This document shows positions 1 to 5,505 of a DNA stretch of 5,505 bases, in pieces (position 1 is the stretch's first letter; the number at the start of each line of letters is the position of its first letter). The DNA comes from Planctomycetota bacterium. GTDB taxonomy: Bacteria > Planctomycetota > SZUA-567. The DNA is taken from positions 1-5,505 of the forward strand of contig JAISYD010000003.1 of NCBI GenBank assembly GCA_031270145.1. The letters are read 5' to 3'. Made by a program: the position numbers and the translations under genes. The notes beneath the pieces are model-generated. The model had not been told where the DNA came from. It ran no database searches and saw nothing but the letters and a program-made list of their open reading frames with translations.

Positions 1-31
1 CCTATTCATAGCTATCAGTACGCGTCCGGTC

Positions 32-54
32 AAACAAAAAACGGGATTTTCCCG
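32..54 (-). terminator. Rho-independent terminator of the minus-strand unit
   Basis: On the minus strand CGGGA, an AAA loop and TCCCG (54-42) form a 5-bp GC-rich hairpin followed directly by TTTTTTGTTT (41-32). It lies about 85 bases past the stop codon of the GH20-like gene and is oriented to end that transcript. On the plus strand the hairpin lacks a comparable T run, so it is probably one-directional. Confidence 0.8.
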
Positions 55-137
55 ATTTGAACTGCCGGATGCCCGAGCCTCCTTCGCGCCGGCTATTTTC
101 TCCACTGGCTTTGCCGACCCTCCCGGCGCCCCGCCCC

Positions 138-1889
138 CTACGCCATTCCGCGGCATAGCTCCTCCAGCCTCAGGCGCATGTCCCCGAGGATGGGCGGGTC
201 GCCGGCTCTCTGGCCGGACTCGCCGGGCATGTTGCGCAGGCAGCCGCTCCAGAGGGTGAAATTGTTCAGCAGTTCCCGGGCCATGGCGGCGCCGCGGTCG
301 TCAATGGGCGGCGAGCCGGTCTGGCGGAGCCTTTCCAGCTCCGGAACCAGGGAGGCGAAACTGCAGAGCCAGGAAAGGGCCTGGAGGCAAAGCCTGGCGC
401 CGGACAGGGTGGCGGCGTTCCGGCTCAGGCCCTCGGACGCCTTTTTCAATTTGTCGGCGGCGGCCCTGATGCCCCGGATGGTTGCCAGCCAATCGATGCC
501 GGCAAGCAACTGGAGCGTCCTCTCGTCCTCCGGCCAACGGCCGAAGGCGACGTGGCGCAGCAACCGCTCTTCGTCCAGGGACAGGCCGGGCGGATAGGCC
601 GCCGAAACCGCGTCCCACATGTCCAGGACGGGTGGGGCCATGTCGCTGTAAAGCAGGTTGGCGAAAAGCTGGGACGACTGGCCGGCGTCCCGGGGATTGC
701 CCCAGGCGGCGATGAGGCCGGTGGCGGCCGGATGCATCAAGTTCTGCCACAGACACCCTACCCTGGCGTTCCGGAAGGAAATCATCAACCCGCGCCCGGT
801 TCGGGAGCGGAGCCAAAGCATGGCCGAATCGAGGCGGCGGTGGTAGGCGGCGGCGCCATGGTTGGAAAACCCCATGACCGGCGCTTGCGCGTCGATCCAG
901 AGGGGGATGTCCGAAAGCTCCGGCGGCGGCGGTTCCGGCTGGTCGTCCATTCGGAACCAGCCCGCGATCCCCCGTTGTTCCAGCGGCGGGACGGGGCAGG
1001 CGGATTTCCGGATCAGCCTGGCGTCCAGGGAAAAGGCTTTCAGCCCCGTATCGCCGTTGAGGATGGAAGCCATGATCTTTTCGGCTTGGGCCGGATCGGC
1101 GTCCGGGGGGCAGGGATCGTCCAGGGCCGCCCGATCGGCGCCGAAAATTTCCGCCGCGGCCCGGATGCCGGCCCAGGCGGCCGGAATGGGGCGCTTGCCG
1201 GACAGGAGGCCGGAGAGCCAGGGCAGGCGCACGCCGATGGCGATGCCGTAGGAGCGGCAGGTCTGGACAAAGGTTTCGAGACCGGGGATTTCAAGGCCGG
1301 AGTTGAATTCCGCGGGGAGGATAAGATGCAGGCGGTTGGCCTTGAAGGTGGCGGCGAAGGAGGCTATTTGCAGCAGCAGGCCGACATTGATTTCGTCCGG
1401 AGTCAACTCCACCGCCAGGCCCCGGGATTGGCAGGCGGGACGGTCGAGGATCAGGCCGCCGGGAAGAGTCGGCTCGCCGTGGCGGAGGATGAGCATGGTC
1501 AGGGTTTGTATGCCGGAGACCAGGCCTTCTATGGACGGCGAGACGATGAGGACGCTTTGGCCAATCCGTACGGCGTATTGTTCCGGTTCGTCAAGCGCCG
1601 GCAGGCCTTCCAGCAAGTCCGGCCGGATCGCCATGAGGTCGGGGTATTTCGCGATGATCGCGGCGCCTTCCGGGATTTTCGCCGGCACCCCCTCCAGGAT
1701 GACGCAGCCTATGCCGTTCCTGGCCGCGATCACCTCGCCCAGGGCCATGACCGGCGCCGAGGGGGAGTAATCCGGGATCGACAGATAATAGATGGCCAGG
1801 CAGTGTTTGGGATTGTAACGTTCAGGCAGATCGCGGCAATGCGCCACCCGGGGGGCCAAGTCGCCAAGCGTACGATTCAGGCTGGACAT
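138..1889 (-). CDS. GcnA-like GH20 relative, probably catalytically degenerate
   Basis: A 583-residue protein with no signal peptide or clear membrane segment and twelve cysteines, hence probably cytoplasmic. Seen: residues 105-135 (YAVRIGQSVLIVSPSIEGLVSGIQTL part) resemble the GH20b domain that precedes the hexosaminidase barrel. LILDRPACQSRGLAVEL (146-162) resembles the strand-1 DxPxxxxRGxxxD region. NRLHLIL (185-191) and the stretch LETFVQTCRSYGIAIGV (204-220) fit barrel strands 2 and 3. GLIAAWGNPRD (391-401) fits the last-strand DWGDNGH-type motif. Residues 435-583 are helical and end like GcnA-type proteins. Known: GH20 enzymes use a catalytic Asp-Glu pair, FNIGCDET in the GcnA-like branch. 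Inferred: the matching stretch here is FSLDARLI (286-293), so the pair is replaced by Arg-Leu, and the RGxxxD Asp is Glu161. A proline-rich loop (317-324) follows. It is probably not an active hexosaminidase; sugar binding or a structural role is possible. The assignment rests on remembered motifs and could be wrong in detail. An AAGGAAAGG lies before the ATG. Confidence 0.6.
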   Translation of the reverse strand: MSSLNRTLGDLAPRVAHCRDLPERYNPKHCLAIYYLSIPDYSPSAPVMALGEVIAARNGIGCVILEGVPAKIPEGAAIIAKYPDLMAIRPDLLEGLPALDEPEQYAVRIGQSVLIVSPSIEGLVSGIQTLTMLILRHGEPTLPGGLILDRPACQSRGLAVELTPDEINVGLLLQIASFAATFKANRLHLILPAEFNSGLEIPGLETFVQTCRSYGIAIGVRLPWLSGLLSGKRPIPAAWAGIRAAAEIFGADRAALDDPCPPDADPAQAEKIMASILNGDTGLKAFSLDARLIRKSACPVPPLEQRGIAGWFRMDDQPEPPPPELSDIPLWIDAQAPVMGFSNHGAAAYHRRLDSAMLWLRSRTGRGLMISFRNARVGCLWQNLMHPAATGLIAAWGNPRDAGQSSQLFANLLYSDMAPPVLDMWDAVSAAYPPGLSLDEERLLRHVAFGRWPEDERTLQLLAGIDWLATIRGIRAAADKLKKASEGLSRNAATLSGARLCLQALSWLCSFASLVPELERLRQTGSPPIDDRGAAMARELLNNFTLWSGCLRNMPGESGQRAGDPPILGDMRLRLEELCRGMA

Positions 1890-1908
1890 GTGACGGTTGC
1901 CTTTCCTT
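1890..1908 (-). promoter_or_regulatory. Ribosome-binding region of the GH20-like gene
   Basis: On the minus strand AAGGAAAGGC occupies 1908-1899, with AAAGG ending 10 bases before the ATG at 1889-1887. The spacing is slightly long. This is the only purine-rich tract near the first ATG of the frame, and it supports that start. Confidence 0.5.
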
Positions 1909-1934
1909 GCCGCGGGCGTCGCGGGACCCCGACA

Positions 1935-1963
1935 ATCATCCTCTTAAAAAGTATGGAATTCAA
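1935..1963 (-). promoter_or_regulatory. Weak sigma-70-like promoter candidate before the GH20-like gene
   Basis: On the minus strand TTGAAT (1963-1958) is followed by a 17-base spacer and GATGAT (1940-1935). Each hexamer matches 4 of 6 consensus positions. A start near 1928 would leave a leader of about 40 bases before the ATG. The tract is distinctly AT-richer than its surroundings. It would allow the GH20-like gene to be transcribed apart from trpS-glmS-trmD. The evidence is base pattern only. Confidence 0.3.
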
Positions 1964-1971
1964 GCCTTTTT
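1946..1971. repeat. 26-bp imperfect palindrome, possible operator
   Basis: Plus-strand layout is AAAAAG (1946-1951), TATG, GAATTC (1956-1961), AAGC, CTTTTT (1966-1971). The outer arms and the central hexamer are exact inverted copies, symmetric around 1958/1959; only three of four positions in each inner spacer break the symmetry. It lies in the trmD to GH20-like gap and covers the candidate -35 hexamer, as an operator would. The stem is AT-rich, so it is a poor intrinsic terminator. Chance occurrence is possible. Confidence 0.4.
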
Positions 1972-2019
1972 GCCGTGACGCCGGCGTTGTGGAGGGCGAA
2001 TCCCGGAAATCCGGCGCCG

Positions 2020-2703
2020 CTAGCGCGGCAAATCGGGGCGGAAGCGGCGGGTACGCGCCAGCGCCTGTTCCCGCCGCCAGGCGTCGATCCAGGCGTGGTT
2101 GCCGCCGCGCAACACCTCGGGCACGGCCAGCCCGCGGAATTCCGGCGGCTGGGTGTAGTGGGGGTGGTCAAGGACGCCGTTAGCGAACGAGTCGGACGCC
2201 GCGCTTTCCGCCGAGCCCAGCACTCCGGGCAAGAGCCGGATCACGGCGTCCATCACCGCCATGGCCGCCACTTCGCCCCCCGACAGGACAAAATCGCCGA
2301 TCGAGAGCCGTTCGGGCTTGAGCAGCTCGAACACCCTTTCATCAAACCCCTCGTAGCGGCCGCACACCAGGATAAGGCGCTCCTCGCGACTAAGCTCGCC
2401 GGCCAGTTGTTGATCGAAGCGCCGCCCCTCCGGCGTCAGGAAGACCAGCCTTCCGGGGGGGGAGCGCATGGCCAGCGCCGCCTCGACCGCGTCCACCAGC
2501 GGCTGGCAGGTCATGACCATGCCGGGACCGCCGCCGAAGGGGCGGTCGTCAACCTTGGCGTGCTTGTCGGCGCTCCAGGCGCGGATATTGTGGAGGCGGA
2601 CCTCCACCGCCTTCTTCTCGACGGCTATCCTCGGGATGGATTCGGCGAGGAATCCCGAGAAGATGCCGGGGAACAGGGTCAGCACATCCAGCCGCAGAGC
2701 CAA
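2020..2703 (-). CDS. trmD: tRNA (guanine(37)-N1)-methyltransferase
   Basis: SPOUT-class, SAM-dependent enzyme that methylates N1 of G37 next to the anticodon of tRNAs reading CNN/UNN/GNN-type codons and so limits +1 frameshifting; acts as a dimer in the cytoplasm. From the TTG at 2703 it has 227 residues, a little shorter than E. coli TrmD (255), which carries a longer C-terminal tail. Visible motifs are LDVLTLFPGIF (N-terminus), VDDRPFGGGPGMVM (51-64), LVCGRYEGFDERV (112-124), SIGDFVLSGGE (134-144) and LLPGVLG (157-163) in the trefoil-knot SAM site. Arg156 and Asp171 (in SDSF) match E. coli Arg154 and the general base Asp169. HPHYTQPPEFRG has Gln where E. coli has Arg (PHYTRP). The frame is open further upstream into glmS, but residues before LALRLDV are only glmS read in another frame. 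The start is either TTG 2703 (GGAG 5 bases upstream, preferred) or GTG 2709 (4-bp overlap with the glmS stop). It is not in the usual rpsP-rimM-rplS context. Confidence 0.96.
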   Translation of the reverse strand: MALRLDVLTLFPGIFSGFLAESIPRIAVEKKAVEVRLHNIRAWSADKHAKVDDRPFGGGPGMVMTCQPLVDAVEAALAMRSPPGRLVFLTPEGRRFDQQLAGELSREERLILVCGRYEGFDERVFELLKPERLSIGDFVLSGGEVAAMAVMDAVIRLLPGVLGSAESAASDSFANGVLDHPHYTQPPEFRGLAVPEVLRGGNHAWIDAWRREQALARTRRFRPDLPR

Positions 2704-2712
2704 ATTCACTCC
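2701..2712 (-). promoter_or_regulatory. Ribosome-binding site and coupled start of trmD at the glmS stop
   Basis: On the minus strand the end of glmS reads GGAGTGAATTTG. GGAG (2712-2709) lies inside the last glmS codons, TGA (2708-2706) is the glmS stop and TTG (2703-2701) is in the trmD frame with 5-base spacing. GTG (2709-2707) is also in frame and forms a GTGA overlap with the stop, but nothing like a Shine-Dalgarno sequence lies at a useful distance before it. Either choice puts the trmD start where a terminating glmS ribosome sits, which suggests translational coupling. Confidence 0.6.
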
Positions 2713-4553
2713 ACAGTAACGCTTTTGGCGAGGTTTTTCGGTTTGTCCACGTCGCAGCCCCTGGCCACCGCGATGTGGTAGGCCAGCAATTGCAGCGGCA
2801 CGGCGCAGCAAATGGAGTTCATGATGCCGGATTCGGCCCGGATGTAAATGACGTCGTCGGCAAGGCCCTGGATGATCCGGTCGCCATGGCTGGCGATGGC
2901 GATGATCCTGCCCCGCCGGGCCCGCACCTCCTGAATGTTGCCGATGATTTTGTCGTAGCGCCGGCCGGAGAGGGCGATGAAAAGGACCGGCATGTTCCCG
3001 TCCACCAGGGCGATGGGGCCGTGCTTCATCTCGGCCGCGTCATAGCCCTCGGCGTGGATGTAACTGACCTCCTTCAGCTTCAGCGCCCCTTCCATGGCCA
3101 AAGGCCAGCCGGTGCCGCGGCCGAGGAAGAGGAAATTCCGGGCGTCGCGGTACTTGAGGGCGACGTCCCGGATATGGGAGTCGGAGGCGAGTATCCCGTT
3201 CAGGCGAACCCCGATGCCCAGGAGATCCAGCGTCCGGCGGCGCAGTTCCCGGCGATCGATGGAGGAGCGGATTTGTCCGATGCGAAGCGACAGGAAATAG
3301 AGCCCGGCTATCATGGCGGTGAAGGCTTTGGTGCTGGCCACCCCGATTTCGGGGCCGCAGTTCAGGTAAAAAACGGCGTCGGCCTCGCGGGCGATGGAGC
3401 TGCCGACCACATTCACCGCCGCCAGCACTTTGCAGCCGGCCTCGCGGGCCAGCCGGACCGCGTGCAGGGTGTCCATGGTTTCCCCGGATTGGGTGACGGC
3501 GATCGCCAGGACCGAGGGATCGAGAATGGGATCGCGGTAGCGGAAGTCGGCGGCGTATTCGGGATAGGCGGGGATGCGGGTGATCCGCTCCAGCATGTTG
3601 CGGCCCACCATGCAGGCGTGGTAGGCCGTCCCCTGGGCCAGCAGGACGATGCGGCTCACTCCCTGGAAATAGCTGTCCGGCAGCCGGTACATGCCGTCCA
3701 GGGTGAATTCCGGATCGGCGTCGGGGGACATGGGCAGGCGCAGCCGGTTCCGGAACATGTTTTCAAGGGTCATGGGCTGCTCGAAAATTTCCTTCAGCAT
3801 GTAATGCGGATAGCCGTTTTTCAGCGCCGCCTCGGCGGACCAGGCGATTTCGGAGACGCTGAAGGCCGCCGGCTCGCCGTTTTGCCGCACCACGCAGCGG
3901 CCGGCGCTGAGCGCCGCCACCTGCCCATCCTCCAGAAACACCACCCGGCGGGTGTGGGGGACGAGCGGCACGGCGTCCGAGGCCGCCAGATTGAAGCCGT
4001 CGCCCAGGCCGATGCTCAAGGGGCTGCTGCGGCGGGCTACGACCAGCAGGTCGGGCTGTTCCGGCGCCATGAACGCCAGGGCGAAGGTCCCGTCCAGGAG
4101 GGGAAGGGTTTCTTCGACCGTTTTCAGCAAATCGCCCCGGTAGCGGGAGGCGACCAGGTTGGCGATCACCTCGGTGTCGGTGTCGGACTTGAAAACGGCG
4201 CCGCCCTTTTCCAGCTCCTCCTTGAGGCTGGCGTAGTTGTCGATGATGCCGTTGTGCACCACCGCCACCCGTCCGTCGGCGCTGACCTGGGGGTGGGCGT
4301 TTTTTTCCGACGGCTGGCCGTGGGTGGCCCAGCGGGTATGCCCAATGGCGCAGCGGGCGTCGCCGACATCCTCCGCGCTCATCCTGGCCCTGAGGTCGGC
4401 CACTCGGCCGGGGGTCCGGATCACCCGCAACCCGCCGTTCTCGAGCCAAGCCGCCCCGGCCGAGTCGTAACCCCGGTATTCAAGCGAATCCAGGCCGTCC
4501 AGCACCACTCCCACGGCGTCGGCGATGCCGATGGCCGCGACTATTCCGCACAT
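2706..4553 (-). CDS. glmS: Glutamine--fructose-6-phosphate aminotransferase (isomerizing)
   Basis: Converts fructose-6-phosphate and glutamine to glucosamine-6-phosphate and glutamate, the committed step to UDP-GlcNAc for peptidoglycan and LPS; cytoplasmic. At 615 residues it is close to E. coli GlmS (609). The ATG start gives MCGIV, where Cys2 becomes the N-terminal nucleophile after Met removal. The glutaminase domain (about 1-240) has LEYRGYDSAG, GHTRWATHG, HNGIIDNY and SDTDTEVIA. The isomerase half has two SIS domains: TQSGET (354-359), EIGVASTKAF (402-411), the catalytic-region GALKLKEVSYIHAE with Lys492 and Glu495, and MKHGP with His511. The C-terminus DKPKNLAKSVTVE supplies Lys610, equivalent to E. 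coli Lys603. The usual LACGTS is LAQGTA here (Gln307, Ala310), and the usual SQSGET begins with Thr354. All principal catalytic residues are present, so it should be active. The stop overlaps or abuts trmD. Confidence 0.98.
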   Translation of the reverse strand: MCGIVAAIGIADAVGVVLDGLDSLEYRGYDSAGAAWLENGGLRVIRTPGRVADLRARMSAEDVGDARCAIGHTRWATHGQPSEKNAHPQVSADGRVAVVHNGIIDNYASLKEELEKGGAVFKSDTDTEVIANLVASRYRGDLLKTVEETLPLLDGTFALAFMAPEQPDLLVVARRSSPLSIGLGDGFNLAASDAVPLVPHTRRVVFLEDGQVAALSAGRCVVRQNGEPAAFSVSEIAWSAEAALKNGYPHYMLKEIFEQPMTLENMFRNRLRLPMSPDADPEFTLDGMYRLPDSYFQGVSRIVLLAQGTAYHACMVGRNMLERITRIPAYPEYAADFRYRDPILDPSVLAIAVTQSGETMDTLHAVRLAREAGCKVLAAVNVVGSSIAREADAVFYLNCGPEIGVASTKAFTAMIAGLYFLSLRIGQIRSSIDRRELRRRTLDLLGIGVRLNGILASDSHIRDVALKYRDARNFLFLGRGTGWPLAMEGALKLKEVSYIHAEGYDAAEMKHGPIALVDGNMPVLFIALSGRRYDKIIGNIQEVRARRGRIIAIASHGDRIIQGLADDVIYIRAESGIMNSICCAVPLQLLAYHIAVARGCDVDKPKNLAKSVTVE

Positions 4554-4573
4554 GAGCGCCTTTCCTTCCCTCC
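4554..4573 (-). promoter_or_regulatory. Ribosome-binding region of glmS
   Basis: On the minus strand the 20 bases before the ATG are purine-rich: GGAGGG, then AAGGAAAGG. The AAGGA core sits 9 bases from the ATG and the last AGG 5 bases from it, so several Shine-Dalgarno registers are possible. This supports the MCGIV start, which the N-terminal-nucleophile chemistry requires. The same decamer AAGGAAAGGC also precedes the GH20-like gene. Confidence 0.7.
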
Positions 4574-4608
4574 GCGCCGGGCAAAACGCCGGTTTGGGGA
4601 ATTGCCGC

Positions 4609-5505
4609 CTATTCGCCGCCCGTCCGCCCCGAAGGGGCTTTTTCCAAACGCTTCCGCCGTTTTTCGGCCGCCCGCGACAGGCGGTTCATGGCGCCGGCCA
4701 GGCCCATGGCGGAGCGCACCTCCCGCATGGTGGCGGCGGCGACGGCGCGCATCCGCTCCGTGCCGTCGACGATGGCTTGGTCGACAAAGCCGGGATCCTC
4801 CTCGAAGCGCCGGTAGCGTTCGCGCATGGGGGCGAGGAAGTTGTTGACGGCCAGGGCCAGGGCGTCCTTGATCTCGACGTCGCCGATTTTCCCCTCGCGG
4901 TAACGGCGCTTGAAATCCTCCACCTGGGCCTTGTCCGGGTTGAAGGCGTCGTGGTACTGGAAAACGGGGTTGCCCTCCACCGTCCCCGGGATGTCGGCGT
5001 GGATGCGCTTGGGGTCGGTGTACATGCCGCGCACCTTTTTTTCGACCGTCCGCGCGTCGTCCGAGAGGTAAATGGCGTTGCCGAGCGATTTGGACATTTT
5101 GCCCTGGCCGTCGGTGCCAAGCAGGGTCGGCACCTCGCCGATGAGGGCGTCCGGCACGGGGAACACCTCGCCGTAAAGCTGGTTGAAGCGCCGCGCCACC
5201 TCGCGGGTAACCTCGACGTGGGATTCGTTGTCCTTGCCGACCGGCACCAGGTGGGCGCGGGGCAGCAGGATGTCGGCGGCCTGCAGGACGGGGTAGCCCA
5301 GCAAGCCGAACGGGAGCTCCTCGTCCGAGAGATTGGCGGCCCTGGCCATGTCCTTGATGCTGGGGACGCGGTTCAGGCGGTTGACGCTGACCAGCATTTC
5401 CAGGATCAGGTTCAGTTCCGAGGTTTCGCGCACCGCCGACTGGAGGTAGATTGTCGTACCGGCTGGGTCGATGCCGGCCGCCAGGTAGTCGAGGGCGAGG
5501 CCGCG
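4609..5505 (-). CDS. trpS: Tryptophanyl-tRNA synthetase, 3' part (N-terminus outside window)
   Basis: Class Ic aminoacyl-tRNA synthetase that charges tRNA(Trp) with tryptophan in the cytoplasm. The reading frame stays open to the right edge, giving 298 visible residues and a TAG stop. The first visible residues, RGLALDYLAAGIDP, match about residue 62 onward of E. coli TrpS, so about 60 residues with the HIGH-type signature are missing. Visible landmarks are TIYLQSAV (about 16-23), GYPVLQAADILL (about 70-81, tryptophan pocket), HLVPVGKDNESHVE (about 85-98) and the ATP-binding KMSKS loop at bases 5086-5100, within GTDGQGKMSKSLGNAIYL. The last form, plus KVRGMYTDP and EGNPVFQYHDAF, fits the non-E. 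coli TrpS subgroup. A GTG at 5431-5433 lies inside the conserved region and is not the start. The protein ends in a basic tail of about 25 residues beyond the usual end. It is probably co-transcribed with glmS, 55 bases downstream. Confidence 0.96.
   Translation of the reverse strand, partial: RGLALDYLAAGIDPAGTTIYLQSAVRETSELNLILEMLVSVNRLNRVPSIKDMARAANLSDEELPFGLLGYPVLQAADILLPRAHLVPVGKDNESHVEVTREVARRFNQLYGEVFPVPDALIGEVPTLLGTDGQGKMSKSLGNAIYLSDDARTVEKKVRGMYTDPKRIHADIPGTVEGNPVFQYHDAFNPDKAQVEDFKRRYREGKIGDVEIKDALALAVNNFLAPMRERYRRFEEDPGFVDQAIVDGTERMRAVAAATMREVRSAMGLAGAMNRLSRAAEKRRKRLEKAPSGRTGGE

Noticed and set aside
1978..1987. Perfect 10-bp palindrome ACGCCGGCGT after trmD
   Set aside because: It is short and made of GC-rich repeats that are common in this DNA. 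With no loop and no T tract it is not a terminator, and nothing else supports an operator.
552..2183. Long open frame (543 codons) on the plus strand across the GH20-like gene, the gap and the end of trmD
   Set aside because: It runs antisense through a real gene, an intergenic gap and part of trmD. Its product is Gly/Arg-rich without domains, and it is explained by the scarcity of stop codons in GC-rich DNA.
3763..4449. Minus-strand open frame inside glmS in another frame
   Set aside because: It is a Pro/Arg/Gly-rich out-of-frame reading of the GlmS glutaminase domain, with no independent start signal.
1899..4567. Decamer AAGGAAAGGC shared by the leaders of glmS and the GH20-like gene
   Set aside because: Both copies are in ribosome-binding regions, where purine-rich strings are expected. 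Two copies are not evidence of a shared regulatory site.
4554..4608. Possible glmS ribozyme/riboswitch before glmS
   Set aside because: Only 55 bases separate trpS and glmS, far too short for the glmS ribozyme, and its conserved core is not seen. The small CCGG-type hairpin here has no T run, so it is not a terminator either.
2775..4847. Very long open frame (690 codons) on the plus strand across glmS and the end of trpS
   Set aside because: It is antisense to two certain genes. The product is a low-complexity mix of Gly, Asp, Val, His and Gln with no recognisable domain, as expected when GC-rich coding sequence is read backwards. It has no credible ribosome-binding site or promoter.
5431..5433. 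GTG codon as start of a short TrpS
   Set aside because: The frame continues upstream with conserved TrpS sequence (LALDYLAAGIDP, TIYLQSA), so the GTG encodes an internal valine.

Overview
The window is an ordinary GC-rich bacterial chromosomal segment (roughly 60-65% G+C by eye). All its genes lie on the minus strand, so it reads from high to low coordinates: trpS (3' part, cut by the right edge), glmS, trmD, and a 583-residue protein of uncertain function that resembles family-20 glycoside hydrolases. I see no mobile element, CRISPR array, rRNA or tRNA. The first three genes are housekeeping. The taxon is not settled. The TrmD signature DKHAKVDDRPFGGGPGM and the presence of a GcnA-like GH20 relative make me lean weakly towards the PVC superphylum (Planctomycetota/Lentisphaerota type), but this is an impression from memory.

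Right part, 5505 to 2703. Tryptophanyl-tRNA synthetase ends at 4609, and 55 bases later glmS starts at 4553 behind a purine-rich ribosome-binding region. The 3' end of glmS overlaps or abuts the start of trmD, whose start is either a GTG inside the GTGA overlap or a TTG six bases further on. The gap between trpS and glmS holds no convincing terminator, so trpS-glmS-trmD is probably one transcript. It joins tRNA charging, amino-sugar synthesis and tRNA G37 methylation. trmD is therefore away from its usual rpsP-rimM-trmD-rplS neighbourhood.

Left part, 2019 to 1. A 130-base gap after trmD contains an AT-rich 26-bp imperfect palindrome overlapping a weak sigma-70-like promoter. This gap leads into the GH20-like gene (1889 to 138). 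About 85 bases after its stop lies a good intrinsic terminator (32-54), which closes the unit.

The item most worth a second look is the GH20-like protein. Its fold landmarks align with the cytosolic GcnA-like branch of GH20, but the catalytic Asp-Glu pair appears to be gone. A likely inactive hexosaminidase relative lies two genes downstream of the enzyme that commits carbon to glucosamine. A sugar-binding or regulatory role is possible but is inference only. I found no clearly new multi-gene system here.
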